Shown piece by piece: positions 17,255 to 26,127 of a stretch of DNA of 64,000 bases (position 1 is its first letter; every line of letters starts with the position of its first letter). The stretch is from NCBI RefSeq assembly GCF_003148685.1, contig NZ_QGGR01000025.1, positions 1-64,000 on the forward strand. Reading direction: 5' to 3'. Made by a program: the position numbers and the translations under genes. A model generated the notes under the pieces. The model had not been told where the DNA came from, did not search any database, and was given only the letters and a program-made list of their open reading frames with translations. Source of the stretch: Actinoplanes xinjiangensis. GTDB taxonomy: Bacteria; Actinomycetota; Actinomycetes; Mycobacteriales; Micromonosporaceae.

Positions 17255-18409
17255 TCAGCACCAGGTCAGCGTGGAGTTGGACCGGGTGACGTTGCTGACG
17301 GTGTTGTTGCTGCCCGTGCAGGGGCTCCAGCGGATGTTGGTGTTGCTGACCGTCAGGTTCTGGAACCGGATGCCGGACGACGGCGCGAAGTCGGTGCGGG
17401 CCGCGATGCGGATCTCACCGCCGCCGCTGACCGTGCCGGAGACGCCGGCGACGACGACGTTGTAGCAGTTCTCGACCAGGATCGCGTTGTTGCCGGTGTT
17501 GGCGATGTCGACGCGGTCGATGGTGGCGCCGCCGCTCTCCGAGACGCAGAAGACACCACGGCCGCCACCGCGGGCCTTGACCGTGCCGACCTTGATGTTG
17601 TTCGGGTAGGAACTGCCGACCCGGCCGTTGCGGTTGGCCATCCGGAAGGCGGCGTATCCGGTGCCGGCTCCGGCGTTGTCGGCGTCGACGGTGCCGACGG
17701 TCGCGTTGATCGTCTGGTTCAGCAGCAGGCCGGACTCACCGACGCTCCGGGCGGTGACGGTGCCGATGGTGATGCCGTCGACGCCGTACGTCTCCATCGC
17801 GTGGCTGCTGGCGCCCTGCACGTAGACGCTGTCGACGCGGACGTTGCGGGTCCACTGGCTGGTGTCGCCGCGGTTGTCGATGCGCACGCCGAGGCCGCGG
17901 CTGAGCCGCATGTCGATCTGGCCCAGCCACACGTTCGTGACATTGCGCATGAAGATGCCGTAGATCGGCGCGCCGGTGACGTTGAGATACGGGACCTCGA
18001 TGTTGCTGACGCCGCGGGCGTAGATCGGTGCGTAGTCGCCGCTGCCCGAGCCGGTCACGTTGATCGTGCCGCACACCGACAATGACGTGTAGCTCGCCAG
18101 GGAGATGCGACTGCCCGCGCTCATCGAGCCGTTGCCACGGACGACGACGCGCTGCATGGACGTACGGCCGGCGGTGAGACTGCCGATACCGGCCTGGACG
18201 GCGGCGCGGAAGTCGGTTCCGGTGTAGACGGCGGAACCCGCGGCGTTGCGGGCGGTCCAGGTGCTGCCGCTGACCGTCACCTGGGACTGGAAGGTGCCGT
18301 CACCACAGGCCGCGGCGGACGCCTGCTGGAGACCGAGGGCGGCGCCGGCACCGGCGAGGGCGGTGGTGAGGAGCGCGGTGAACGCGATCCGGAGGGAACG
18401 GGATCTCAT
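17255..18409 (-). CDS. Secreted right-handed beta-helix protein
   Basis: A 384-aa secreted protein. The signal peptide (MRSRSLRIAF, then a hydrophobic core, with cleavage after ASA about residue 31) is followed by a chain of short beta-strand repeats rich in V, I, N and T (for example IEVPYLNVTGAPIYGIFMRN). This is the pattern of parallel beta-helix proteins such as pectate lyases and related polysaccharidases. Paired cysteines lie near both ends. ATG at 18409 has AAGGA upstream. A LacI-type operator 40 bases upstream supports sugar-controlled expression. Exact enzyme activity cannot be stated. Confidence 0.8.
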   Translation of the reverse strand: MRSRSLRIAFTALLTTALAGAGAALGLQQASAAACGDGTFQSQVTVSGSTWTARNAAGSAVYTGTDFRAAVQAGIGSLTAGRTSMQRVVVRGNGSMSAGSRISLASYTSLSVCGTINVTGSGSGDYAPIYARGVSNIEVPYLNVTGAPIYGIFMRNVTNVWLGQIDMRLSRGLGVRIDNRGDTSQWTRNVRVDSVYVQGASSHAMETYGVDGITIGTVTARSVGESGLLLNQTINATVGTVDADNAGAGTGYAAFRMANRNGRVGSSYPNNIKVGTVKARGGGRGVFCVSESGGATIDRVDIANTGNNAILVENCYNVVVAGVSGTVSGGGEIRIAARTDFAPSSGIRFQNLTVSNTNIRWSPCTGSNNTVSNVTRSNSTLTWC

Positions 18410-18449
18410 GGGGGATTCCTTACGGTGAAAAGTGCTCACATCGGGGCAT

Positions 18450-18461
18450 GTGAGCGCTCAC
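18450..18461. promoter_or_regulatory. LacI-type operator upstream of the beta-helix gene
   Basis: GTGAGCGCTCAC is a perfect 12-bp palindrome with the central GCGC typical of actinobacterial LacI-family sites (compare the CebR box core GAGCGCTC). A related half-site, GTGCTCACA, lies at 18432-18440. The position downstream of the candidate promoter would let a bound repressor block transcription. Confidence 0.6.
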
Positions 18462-18474
18462 GGGGATTCCCAGG

Positions 18475-18503
18475 AGTTTCCGCACGTTTCTTAAGACTGT
18501 CAA
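18475..18503 (-). promoter_or_regulatory. Candidate promoter of the beta-helix gene
   Basis: On the minus strand TTGACA (18503-18498) is followed after 17 bases by GAAACT (18480-18475). The -35 is a perfect consensus and the -10 is weak. The LacI-type palindrome would lie about 10-25 bases past the transcription start. Confidence 0.45.
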
Positions 18504-18515
18504 GTTTGTCGATGC

Positions 18516-19064
18516 TTATGGCAGGTAGACCTGATCCGCCTCGGTGATCGAACCGCCCTCGATCCGGAAACGCAGCAGCATGCCGCCCTCCAGCTGTCCG
18601 AGTTCGGCCTTCTTCAGCTCACCCAGATCGACCACCCGGATCCCGGCGCCGGGAGCGAACTTCACGGTGCGCAGCTTCGTGTTGTTGTTCCGCAGGTAAT
18701 AACCGACGCACCAGTCGTTCTCGGCCGGGTTCTCGCCGTCGTCGGCGCACGCCTGCACGGCGGCCTTACCCACGAAATAGTCGACCAGGTCGTAGGTCAG
18801 CTCCCGGGATGCCGGGTCGATCTTGTTGATGAACGCGTACTGCGGACCGGAAACAGTCGCCGCCGGCGAGCCCGTGGCGGCCGCCGTCGCGGTCGCTGTG
18901 GTTGCGGTCGCTGTCGATGCGGGGTCCGCCGGTCCGGTCGTCGGTGCGGCGGCCGGCGCGGTCGTCGAGGCGCCCGGTGCCGGCGCGGACGGGGTGCCGG
19001 CGGTCTGGCTGCCACATGCGGCCAGCAGGAGAAGGAGCGGGACGAGAGTGAGGTGCCGGCGCAT
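18516..19064 (-). CDS. Secreted lipoprotein of unknown function
   Basis: A 182-aa lipoprotein: MRRHLTLVPLLLLLAACGS gives a signal peptide and lipobox (LAAC). An Ala/Thr/Pro linker of about 60 residues follows, then a globular domain of about 100 residues starting near YAFINKIDPASRELTYDLVD, with a conserved-looking Cys pair (ACADDGENPAENDWCVGYY). ATG at 19064 is chosen because it directly starts the signal peptide. It follows the NB-ARC regulator by 35 bases on the same strand and may be co-transcribed. Surface-anchored; role unknown. Confidence 0.75.
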   Translation of the reverse strand: MRRHLTLVPLLLLLAACGSQTAGTPSAPAPGASTTAPAAAPTTGPADPASTATATTATATAAATGSPAATVSGPQYAFINKIDPASRELTYDLVDYFVGKAAVQACADDGENPAENDWCVGYYLRNNNTKLRTVKFAPGAGIRVVDLGELKKAELGQLEGGMLLRFRIEGGSITEADQVYLP

Positions 19065-19099
19065 GCCGGTAACGTAACGGACCGCGACGGCCCGGGACC

Positions 19100-21655
19100 T
19101 CACCCTTCCAGGCCACTCTCCACCGGCCGGGCCCTCCCGCCCGTCGGCCGGCCGTTCGCGGCCGACTGCTGCTCCTCCGCCGCCGGGCCGTCCTTCGCCG
19201 CGGGGCCGTCCTCAGCCGCCGGGCCGTCCCTCGCGGCCGGTGTCCGGGCCGCTTCTGTGGCCAGCCGGACCGTCTCGTCGTGGTCGCGGCGGCACTCGAT
19301 CTCCAGCTGCACCTCGGCGAGCGTCTCCAGCAGGACCAGCGCCCGCCGATGATGATCCAGCGCCGCCGGGAAGTCGCCGGACTCCCGCAGGGCGAGGCCG
19401 ATCTGGTTGTGGCACCAGGCCTGCTGATGCGGCAGCCGGTGCTCGCCGGCCAGCCGCAACGCCTCCTCCAGCGTGGGCAGCGACCCTGTGGCGCGTCCGA
19501 GAGTGATCAGCCCGGTGATCCGCGCCGGGCCCTCGGCGAGGTCGAGCGCCGCCCGGGCCAGACCGGCCGCATCGTCGCGGTGCCCGAGCCGCAACGCCAC
19601 CCACCCGTCGAACGCGAGCGCCTGCGATTCCCCACCCCGGTTCCCCGTCGCGGCGAACAGCGCCCTCGCCTGCTGAAATCTCTCCCGCGCCTCGGGATAT
19701 CGCGACAGATCCCGGAGGACGAAGCCGGTCCGCAACGCCAGCGCTGCGGCGAGTTCCCCCTCCGCGGCGGCATCCTCCTTCGGGCGTCCAGCACCGTCCG
19801 GGCCCGCAGCAACGGCCGACTTCACGAAAACGGCAGGACTCGCGGAAGCAGCCGTGTTCGCGGAAGCAGCCGGGGTCAGGGGAGGCGCCAGGTCAGCGAG
19901 AGCCGCGGCGGCCTCATAGGCGTCGAGGGCCTCGGTGAGACGCCCGGCGGCGGCGTGCGCAAAGCCGAGATCGGCGAGCAGCGACGCCCGCTGCCGGTCC
20001 CGCCCGAGACGCCCGGCGGCGTCCGCGGCCTTTTCCAGCAGGCGTACGTGATCCGCGGTCCCCCGGTGCCGGAAGAACCAGACCCGCATCGCCGGCGCCA
20101 GATCGGCCACCACCTCGTCGTCCCCGAGGCGCACCGCGGTGTCGAAGGCCGCCACGAGATTGGGGTACTCCACGTCGAACCAGTCCGGCGCCGCCCCGGC
20201 CGCAACCGCCAGATAGTGCCGCAGCACCCGCCGGACCGCGGTTCCCGCTTCCGCCTCGTCCTCGGCGGCGAGGTCGGCCGCGTACTGCCGGATCAGATCG
20301 TGCATCCGGAACCGCCCCGGCGACGTCTCCTGGAGCAGGTGCGCGTCGACCAGTTCGTCGAGCACCTCGGCGCACCTCCCGCGGGGCAGCCCGGTGAGCG
20401 CGACCGCCGCATCAGTGCCGAAATCACCGCCCGGCAGCACCCCGAGCAGCCGGAACACCCTCCGCTGCCGGTCGTCGAGCTGCCGCAGCGACATGCCGAA
20501 CGCCGCGTCGAACCGGTTGGCACCATCGCGCAACCGTTCGGCGAGCACCGCGACCGTCCAGCCGGGCCGGTGCCGCAGCCGGGCCCCGGCCATCCGCAGC
20601 GCCAGCGGCAGCCCACCACACTGCGCGAGCACCTGCTCGACGCCCTCGTCCTCAGCAGCGCCACCGGCCAGGCGACCCGTGTCGGGCCGAGAGAGGCCAG
20701 CGGCGCCACCGGACGGGCGGCCCGTGTCGGCGTCAGCCGCCGACCGGGAGAGGCGGGCGGCGGCATCGGCGGGAAGACCGGTAGCGGCACCGCCGGAAGG
20801 ACCGCCAGGTGCGTCACCGGAGAGGCGGAGGGTGAGCCCGGCGGCGCGGGCGAAGAGGCGGGCCGCGTCGTCGCCGTCCAGAGGTGTCAGTGACAGCGGC
20901 GGCACAGCGTCCAGGCTGATCAGGCGGTTGCGGCTGGTCAGCAGCACCGCGGACCGCCCGGCGCCGGGCAGCAGCGGCCGGACCTGGGCGGTGTCGGCCG
21001 CGTTGTCGAGCACGACGAGGACCCGGCGGCGGGACAGTTCGGACCGCCACAGCGCGGCCCGGTCGTCGACGGCCGCCGGCAGGTGGGTGACGTCGAGGGC
21101 GCCGAGCAACCGTTCCAGCGCGACGGCAGGTGCCAGCGGTTCGTGGCCGGGAGTGAAACCGTGCAGGTCGAGGTAGAGCCCGCCGTCCGGGTAGGCGCCC
21201 GCAGCGCGGTGGGCGACGTGCACGGCGAGACTGGTCTTGCCGACTCCGGCCATGCCGTCGATCGCGACCGCCCCGGCGGTGCGCAACAGTTCCTCGGCGC
21301 GGGCGATCTCGGTCTCCCGGCCGGTGAAGTCGAACAGGTCGGCGGGCAGGTCGTTGCGGCGCGGCGGTGGGGCTGCGCCGGCCCGGTCGGCTTCGGCCCA
21401 GATCGGGCGCAGCGGCCGCGGGTCCCGGCCGACGGCCCGGCACAGGGCGACGACGGCGTCCCACGGCGGGACGAGACGGCCGGTCAGATAGCGCGACAGC
21501 GACGAGCTGCTCAAGCCGGCCCGGGTGGCCAGCGCGCGCAGGCTGAGGCCGCTCACGTCCTTGATCTGGGCGAGCTGGGACACCAGTCGCTCGTGCGGGC
21601 CGGCCACGTGCAACACCGTACCGTCCCGTCCCACGGCTGCCGTTCTGCCGTACAT
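19100..21655 (-). CDS. XRE-NB-ARC-TPR STAND regulator
   Basis: Up to 851 aa. An N-terminal XRE helix-turn-helix (about 25-90; LSLRALATRAGLSSSSLSRYL) is followed by an NB-ARC nucleotide switch with P-loop GMAGVGKTSLAVHV (about 135) and LVVLDNAAD Walker B (about 215), a winged helix (RMHDLIRQYAADL), and TPR repeats (about 500-790). A low-complexity Ala/Gly insert lies near 295-320 and an Ala/Asp/Gly-repeat tail at the C-terminus. This resembles AfsR without its SARP domain. The true start may be GTG at 21616 or 21607. GTCCCACGG repeats at its 5' end may be its own operator. Confidence 0.85.
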   Translation of the reverse strand: MYGRTAAVGRDGTVLHVAGPHERLVSQLAQIKDVSGLSLRALATRAGLSSSSLSRYLTGRLVPPWDAVVALCRAVGRDPRPLRPIWAEADRAGAAPPPRRNDLPADLFDFTGRETEIARAEELLRTAGAVAIDGMAGVGKTSLAVHVAHRAAGAYPDGGLYLDLHGFTPGHEPLAPAVALERLLGALDVTHLPAAVDDRAALWRSELSRRRVLVVLDNAADTAQVRPLLPGAGRSAVLLTSRNRLISLDAVPPLSLTPLDGDDAARLFARAAGLTLRLSGDAPGGPSGGAATGLPADAAARLSRSAADADTGRPSGGAAGLSRPDTGRLAGGAAEDEGVEQVLAQCGGLPLALRMAGARLRHRPGWTVAVLAERLRDGANRFDAAFGMSLRQLDDRQRRVFRLLGVLPGGDFGTDAAVALTGLPRGRCAEVLDELVDAHLLQETSPGRFRMHDLIRQYAADLAAEDEAEAGTAVRRVLRHYLAVAAGAAPDWFDVEYPNLVAAFDTAVRLGDDEVVADLAPAMRVWFFRHRGTADHVRLLEKAADAAGRLGRDRQRASLLADLGFAHAAAGRLTEALDAYEAAAALADLAPPLTPAASANTAASASPAVFVKSAVAAGPDGAGRPKEDAAAEGELAAALALRTGFVLRDLSRYPEARERFQQARALFAATGNRGGESQALAFDGWVALRLGHRDDAAGLARAALDLAEGPARITGLITLGRATGSLPTLEEALRLAGEHRLPHQQAWCHNQIGLALRESGDFPAALDHHRRALVLLETLAEVQLEIECRRDHDETVRLATEAARTPAARDGPAAEDGPAAKDGPAAEEQQSAANGRPTGGRARPVESGLEG

Positions 21656-21700
21656 CCGTGCTGGTCATGGTGTTGCCGACTGTCCCACGGTGTCCCACGG
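21627..21700. repeat. GTCCCACGG direct repeats between divergent genes
   Basis: TGTCCCACGG occurs twice with no spacer (21681-21700), and GTCCCACGG again at 21627-21635. The array lies between the XRE-NB-ARC gene (minus) and the decarboxylase remnant (plus), so it is a candidate binding site for the XRE domain. Confidence 0.5.
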
Positions 21701-21755
21701 GCGGCGCGGGCCGGGACCACCCGATGGTCCGATGGATCCAGCGAAGGGAGGAACG

Positions 21756-22148
21756 ATGCCGATCGAACGGATGCCGGACCCGCTGACCCTGATCCCGGGC
21801 GCGGAACAGGCCCTGACCGCGCTGGAACAGGCGATCGCGGCCACCGGACTCGACGCCCGCCTGCTGGCGCTGTGCCGGCGGCGGACCGCCGAGACCAACG
21901 GCTGCGGTGACGGCCCGGCCGGCGCGACCGACGGCTGCGGTGACGGCCCCGCCGGCGCACGGACCGCTGAGGAACGGGCCGTACTGGCCCTGACCGACGC
22001 GGTGACCCGGCTCGATCCGGTTCCCGACCAGCTGTGGGACCGGGCCGCCACCCACTTCGACCAGCGCGAACTGGCGGCCCTGCTCCTGACCGTCGCCGTT
22101 GCCGGCGCCCGGCACCGGCTCACCATTCCGACCCGGAGAGGAAACACC
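21756..22148 (+). pseudogene. Decayed carboxymuconolactone decarboxylase-like gene
   Basis: ATG at 21756 has a strong GGGAGG site. The N-terminal helix (LTLIPGAEQALTALEQAIAA) and the later LALTDAVTRL...AALLLTVAVAGARHRLTIPTR segments match carboxymuconolactone decarboxylase/alkylhydroperoxidase proteins. The central segment with the redox Cys-x-x-Cys and His is gone, replaced by a 33-bp tandem duplication (21898-21959) encoding two copies of GCGDGPAGA. No stop separates it from the following DUF1801 gene, so translation could run on to give a 265-aa fusion ending at 22553. Activity as a peroxidase seems unlikely. Confidence 0.55.
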
Positions 22149-22553
22149 ATGACCAGGACGTACGACGGATTCACCGAGGCGGAGCGCGGCGCGATGAAGG
22201 AGCGCGCCAGGGAGCTCAAGAACGGTGCGAAGGAGTCCGAGGTGCTCGCGAAGATCGCCGAGATGTCCGGCACGGACCGGGAACTGGGCGAGGCACTGCA
22301 CACCCTGATCCGCGAGGCGGCGCCGGGCCTCACCCCGAAACTCTGGTACGGGATGCCCGCGTACGCCCGCGACGGCAAGGTGGTCTGTTTCTTCCAGCCG
22401 GCCGCCAAGTTCAAGTCCCGCTACGCCGTGCTGGGCTTCAGCGACGAGGCCCGGCTCGACGACGGCGACATGTGGCCGACGTACTTCGCGATCACCGAAC
22501 TCAGCGCCGGGGTGGCGTCGCGGATCAGTGCCCTCGTCGGCGAGGCCGCCTGA
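22149..22553 (+). CDS. DUF1801/YdhG-like small protein
   Basis: A 134-aa protein. Its C-terminal 75 residues (PGLTPKLWYGMPAYARDGKV, CFFQPAAKFKSRYAVLGFSD) match the DUF1801 (YdhG/frataxin-like) fold; the first 50 residues are a charged helical lead. ATG at 22149 has its own GGAGAGGA site, although the frame is open from the upstream decarboxylase remnant. Members have been proposed as iron-handling or nucleic-acid-associated proteins; no firm function. Confidence 0.8.
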   Translation: MTRTYDGFTEAERGAMKERARELKNGAKESEVLAKIAEMSGTDRELGEALHTLIREAAPGLTPKLWYGMPAYARDGKVVCFFQPAAKFKSRYAVLGFSDEARLDDGDMWPTYFAITELSAGVASRISALVGEAA

Positions 22554-22586
22554 CACTCCGGCTCCCCGCACTGGTGAGATAGGACC

Positions 22587-24200
22587 ATGGCGTGGTTCAC
22601 GGACGCGGATCTGCGGCGGCTCGCCGGCTCGAAGTCCTACGAGCGCGGCGCCGAGTACGTCGACGCGGTCGGCACTGTCGACGAGCTGCCGGACGGGGTG
22701 GTCGCCACGGTCGAGGGCACCGAGTCGTATGTGGTGCGGCTCGTCGACAGGCGCGGGCTCCGCGGCGAGTGCTCGTGCCCGTGGGGCGAGGACGGCAACT
22801 TCTGTAAGCACTGCGTCGCCGTCGGGCTGTCGCTGCTGGCCGCCGGGCCGGTCCGGTCGGGGGGCGGCGCCCGGCGCGGCCCGGTGGATCTGCGCGCCTA
22901 CCTGGAGGCCGTGGACCGTTCGGCGCTGGTGGACCTGGTCGTGGAGCTGGCCGCCGACGATCCGGCCCTCTACCGCAAGCTGTCGCTGCGGGCCGCCACA
23001 CACGGCGGGCCGGACGTCAAGGAGTTGCGCCGTCTCGTCGGCGGTCTGCGGGCCCGGGGCTTCCTGTCGTACGGGCGCAGTTTCGAGTACGCCCGCAAGG
23101 CCGCCGACGTGCTCGACGCCCTCGACTCGGTGGCGGCGGCGCACCCGGCCGAGATCGGACCGCTGTATCTGACGGCGATCCAGAACATCACCCGGACCAC
23201 CGAGCAGGCCGACGACTCGTCCGGCAGCATCGGCGACGTCCTCGACCGGGCGGTGTCCGGTTACGCGGCCACCTGCCGGGCGGCGCCACCCGATCCGGTG
23301 AAACTCGCGACCTGGCTCGTCGACTTCCAGGTGAACGGCCCCGGCTGGCCGGACATCCCGATCGCCGACTTCGCCGAGGCTCTCGGCCCGGCGGGCCTGA
23401 CCGCCTACCGCGACCGGCTGGCGCAGGCACCCGCCGACCCGGCCGGAACCATCCGTCACCTGCGTGAGGACTATCTCAAGGTGATCGCGAAGGACACCGA
23501 CGCGCTGGTCGCCCTCTACGCCGAGGACCTGCCGCAGGCGTACCGCTACCAGCAGATCGCCGGGGTACTGCGGGCCGCCGGCCGGCCGGCGGAGGCGATC
23601 GCCTGGCTGCGGCGCGGCCTGACCGAAGCCGATCACCCGGACAGCCGGATCGACGAGATGCTCGCCGACCTGCTCACCGAGACGGAGGAGTTCGCCGAGG
23701 CGGCCGGGATCCGATGGGGTTTGTTCAGCCGGCGGCCGGGGACGGCGAGCCACCGGGCGCTGCTGGACGCCGCCGAACGCGCCGGAACGCTCGCCGGGAC
23801 CGCCGAACGCGCCGACGCGTTCCTGCACGACCGCGCCCGGGCCGGCGGTTACGCGGCCGACCCGCTGATCGAGATCCTCAGCGCCTCCGGCGACGACGAC
23901 GCCGCCTGGTCCGCCGGAATCGAGTACCGGTGCGGCCCCGGCATCATGTGGCGATTGGCGGTGGAGCGGGCGCGGGCCCATCCGGCGGACGCGATCCCGT
24001 TCTTCGCACGGCAGGCCGAGAACGAGATCGACAAGAAGACCAAGAAGGGGTACGCGGAAGCCGCGCGCCTGTTGACCGAGTTGAGGACGCTGCACGAACG
24101 GGCGGGCAGCGACGGTTTCCCCGCCTATCTGGCCGAGCTGCGCCACACCCACCGCAACAAGCCGACCCTGATGGCGACCCTCACCGGCGCGGACCTGTAA
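22587..24200 (+). CDS. SWIM zinc-finger protein with helical repeats
   Basis: A 537-aa protein. The N-terminal SWIM zinc finger has its ligands in CSCPWGEDGNFCKHC (about 64-78). A long helical TPR-like region fills the rest (about 110-530). Such proteins are common in actinomycetes and are thought to bind DNA or protein through SWIM; no enzymatic motif was seen. It starts 33 bases after the DUF1801 gene and may share its transcript. Confidence 0.8.
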   Translation: MAWFTDADLRRLAGSKSYERGAEYVDAVGTVDELPDGVVATVEGTESYVVRLVDRRGLRGECSCPWGEDGNFCKHCVAVGLSLLAAGPVRSGGGARRGPVDLRAYLEAVDRSALVDLVVELAADDPALYRKLSLRAATHGGPDVKELRRLVGGLRARGFLSYGRSFEYARKAADVLDALDSVAAAHPAEIGPLYLTAIQNITRTTEQADDSSGSIGDVLDRAVSGYAATCRAAPPDPVKLATWLVDFQVNGPGWPDIPIADFAEALGPAGLTAYRDRLAQAPADPAGTIRHLREDYLKVIAKDTDALVALYAEDLPQAYRYQQIAGVLRAAGRPAEAIAWLRRGLTEADHPDSRIDEMLADLLTETEEFAEAAGIRWGLFSRRPGTASHRALLDAAERAGTLAGTAERADAFLHDRARAGGYAADPLIEILSASGDDDAAWSAGIEYRCGPGIMWRLAVERARAHPADAIPFFARQAENEIDKKTKKGYAEAARLLTELRTLHERAGSDGFPAYLAELRHTHRNKPTLMATLTGADL

Positions 24201-24240
24201 GCGGCCTGATCGTGTTGCCGGGCGCGGCTACGGTTTCGCC

Positions 24241-24732
24241 ATGGCCTCTGTCTCCTACGGGCGCGCCGCCGCGGTCGCCGCCCTGCAAGCAGCGCTCAGC
24301 AGCACCTGGATCGCCGCGCGGGAACTCCCGCCCGCCAAACGGCGCCTGGCCCGTCTCGGTACGACGGCCGCCGTCGCCGCGATCGGCTATGTCACGTCGC
24401 CGAAGGAGCCGGAGCCGGACGGGGAGCCGGGGGAACTCGTGGTCGCCGACCGGCCGTTCCCGGTGTCCGAGCCGCCGGTGCCGGAGGACGCGCCCGAGCC
24501 CGCCTTCGACAAGCGCAAGGCAGTGGTCGGTCTCGCGATGATCGGCCTGACCGTGGCGGCCGTCGTGGGGCGCCGCACCGTGGAGAAGCGCTGGCTGGCC
24601 CGGCTCACCCGCAACGGGCACCCGCATCCGACGCGTGCTCTCGCGGTCCGGATCGGCGTGATCGAGTTCGCCGGCCAGTTCGCGCTACAGGTGGCGGAGG
24701 CCCGCCGGACCGCCACCCGCTCAGACGGCTGA
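24241..24732 (+). CDS. Hypothetical membrane-associated protein
   Basis: A 163-aa protein with two weakly hydrophobic stretches (about 40-55 and 98-112), separated by an acidic Pro-rich linker (KEPEPDGEPGE, EPPVPEDAPEP) and followed by an Arg-rich C-terminal helix. It resembles small actinobacterial membrane proteins of unknown role. It is 40 bases after the SWIM gene. Confidence 0.65.
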   Translation: MASVSYGRAAAVAALQAALSSTWIAARELPPAKRRLARLGTTAAVAAIGYVTSPKEPEPDGEPGELVVADRPFPVSEPPVPEDAPEPAFDKRKAVVGLAMIGLTVAAVVGRRTVEKRWLARLTRNGHPHPTRALAVRIGVIEFAGQFALQVAEARRTATRSDG

Positions 24733-24827
24733 CCGCATTGACCGGACGCCGGGCCGCCGCCCGGTCGCGGGGCTGCCCGGCGTGCGGGGCCGCTGCCCGG
24801 TCGCGACGCTGACCTGGCGGCCGGATC

Positions 24828-25895
24828 TCATTCCCCGGCGGCGCTCAGGATGTCGGCGACACTGTCGCGTTTGACCGCGCCGTACAGCTGCTTCGACAGG
24901 TCCTCGTCCGGGAAGACGACGCTCTCGTTGCCCACCATGCCGGTCCCGAGGGTGGGGTTGGTCATGAAGGAGAGGTCGCCGCCGCGCAGTCCGCTCATCT
25001 CGGTGGCCGTGTCGAAGATCGACAGGGTCTTGTCCACCGAGACCGCGTCGGCGGTGGCCTCGATGAGGTCGGTGAGCTCGCCGGGGTTGGCGAGGGTGCC
25101 GCCGGAGACCGCCTCGTTCAGGACCGCCTTGATCACCTGCTGCTGGTGGCGGATGCGGGCGAAGTCGCCGTCGGCGAACTGTTTGCGCTGGCGGGCGTAG
25201 TCGAGCGCGGTGGCGCCGTCCATGTGCTGCACACCCAGCTCGAACCTGCGGTAAGGCTCGTGGATCGAGGTGAACTCCTGCTGGACGTCGATGTCGACGC
25301 CGCCGACCGCGTCGACGATCTGCTCGAAACCGGCGAAGTCGATGATCGCCACGTTGTCGATGCGGACCCCGGTGTATTTCTCGACGGTCTGCACGACCAG
25401 CGGGACACCACCCCAGGCGTACGCCGCATTGATCTTCGCCTCCCGGCCGCCGTGCTTGCCGTCCCGGCTCTTCGGCACGGCGACCCAGGTGTCCCGCGGG
25501 ATCGAGATGAGCTGCGCGCTGGACCGGTCGGCCGGCAGGTGGGCGAGGATGAGGGTGTCGCTGCGGGAGCCGCCGGTGTTCTCCGGGTCCCGGGAGTCGC
25601 TGCCGAGCAGCAGGATGTTGCGGGCCTCGGTGGCCTCCTTCTGCGGGCGCTCCTGTTCCGGCACGCCGTCGAAGGCGTCGACCCGCTCGATGCCCTTCTC
25701 CACCGACCGGAGGTAGACGCCTCCGGCGACGGCACTGCCGGCGCCGAGGAGCCCGACCACCAGCAGACCGATCAGCACGTAACGCAGACGCCGGCTCGGC
25801 TTCTTGTGCCTTGCCGGCTCCGGTGTCTGCCCGGGCAGCTGGATCTTCTCGGTCTCCGCGTCGAGGGGCGGCGGGTTCGACATGGCGAGGATCAT
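24828..25895 (-). CDS. LytR-CpsA-Psr (LCP) family cell-wall transferase
   Basis: About 355 aa: a short cytoplasmic tail, one membrane segment (YVLIGLLVVGLLGAGSAV, about residue 45) and an extracellular LCP domain. The domain's Arg/Asp phosphate-binding motifs are visible (LLLGSDSRD, SIPRDTWV, KINAAYAWGG, DYARQRKQF). LCP enzymes move polymers from lipid carriers to peptidoglycan. The start is taken as ATG 25895 (GAGGG eight bases upstream); ATG 25883 and 25910 are alternatives. The C-terminal part after about 300 is less conserved. A direct repeat of the CCGCYGCCCGGTCGCG type lies just downstream. Confidence 0.88.
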   Translation of the reverse strand: MILAMSNPPPLDAETEKIQLPGQTPEPARHKKPSRRLRYVLIGLLVVGLLGAGSAVAGGVYLRSVEKGIERVDAFDGVPEQERPQKEATEARNILLLGSDSRDPENTGGSRSDTLILAHLPADRSSAQLISIPRDTWVAVPKSRDGKHGGREAKINAAYAWGGVPLVVQTVEKYTGVRIDNVAIIDFAGFEQIVDAVGGVDIDVQQEFTSIHEPYRRFELGVQHMDGATALDYARQRKQFADGDFARIRHQQQVIKAVLNEAVSGGTLANPGELTDLIEATADAVSVDKTLSIFDTATEMSGLRGGDLSFMTNPTLGTGMVGNESVVFPDEDLSKQLYGAVKRDSVADILSAAGE

Positions 25896-26127
25896 ACGAG
25901 CGACCCTCATGTTGACCTAGCCGCTGATCGGATATGCCCGAGCTTGGGTAGCGGTTTGTGACGAACACGACCGGCCCATGACCAGGAAACGGACGGCGAC
26001 GCCCGGTGGACGATGCCCTGCGGCACGTCGAGGCGCCGGCCGCGCTGCTGCCGGAAGCACAGCGCGGCGCCCACGCGTACGCCGACGGCACGCTGGGCGG
26101 TTACCGCCGGCCGCCCGGGGAGGCGGG

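Noticed and set aside
20814-24152. 1112-codon open frame on the minus strand across the NB-ARC start, DUF1801 and SWIM genes
   Set aside because: It spans several real genes and an intergenic region and has shadow composition with no recognisable domain.
26006-26127. Short plus-strand frame starting GTG (DDALRHVEAPAALLPEAQ) between the LCP and P450 genes
   Set aside because: It looks mildly protein-like but runs into the P450 gene antisense with no domain or good ribosome binding site; possibly a gene scrap, not supportable.
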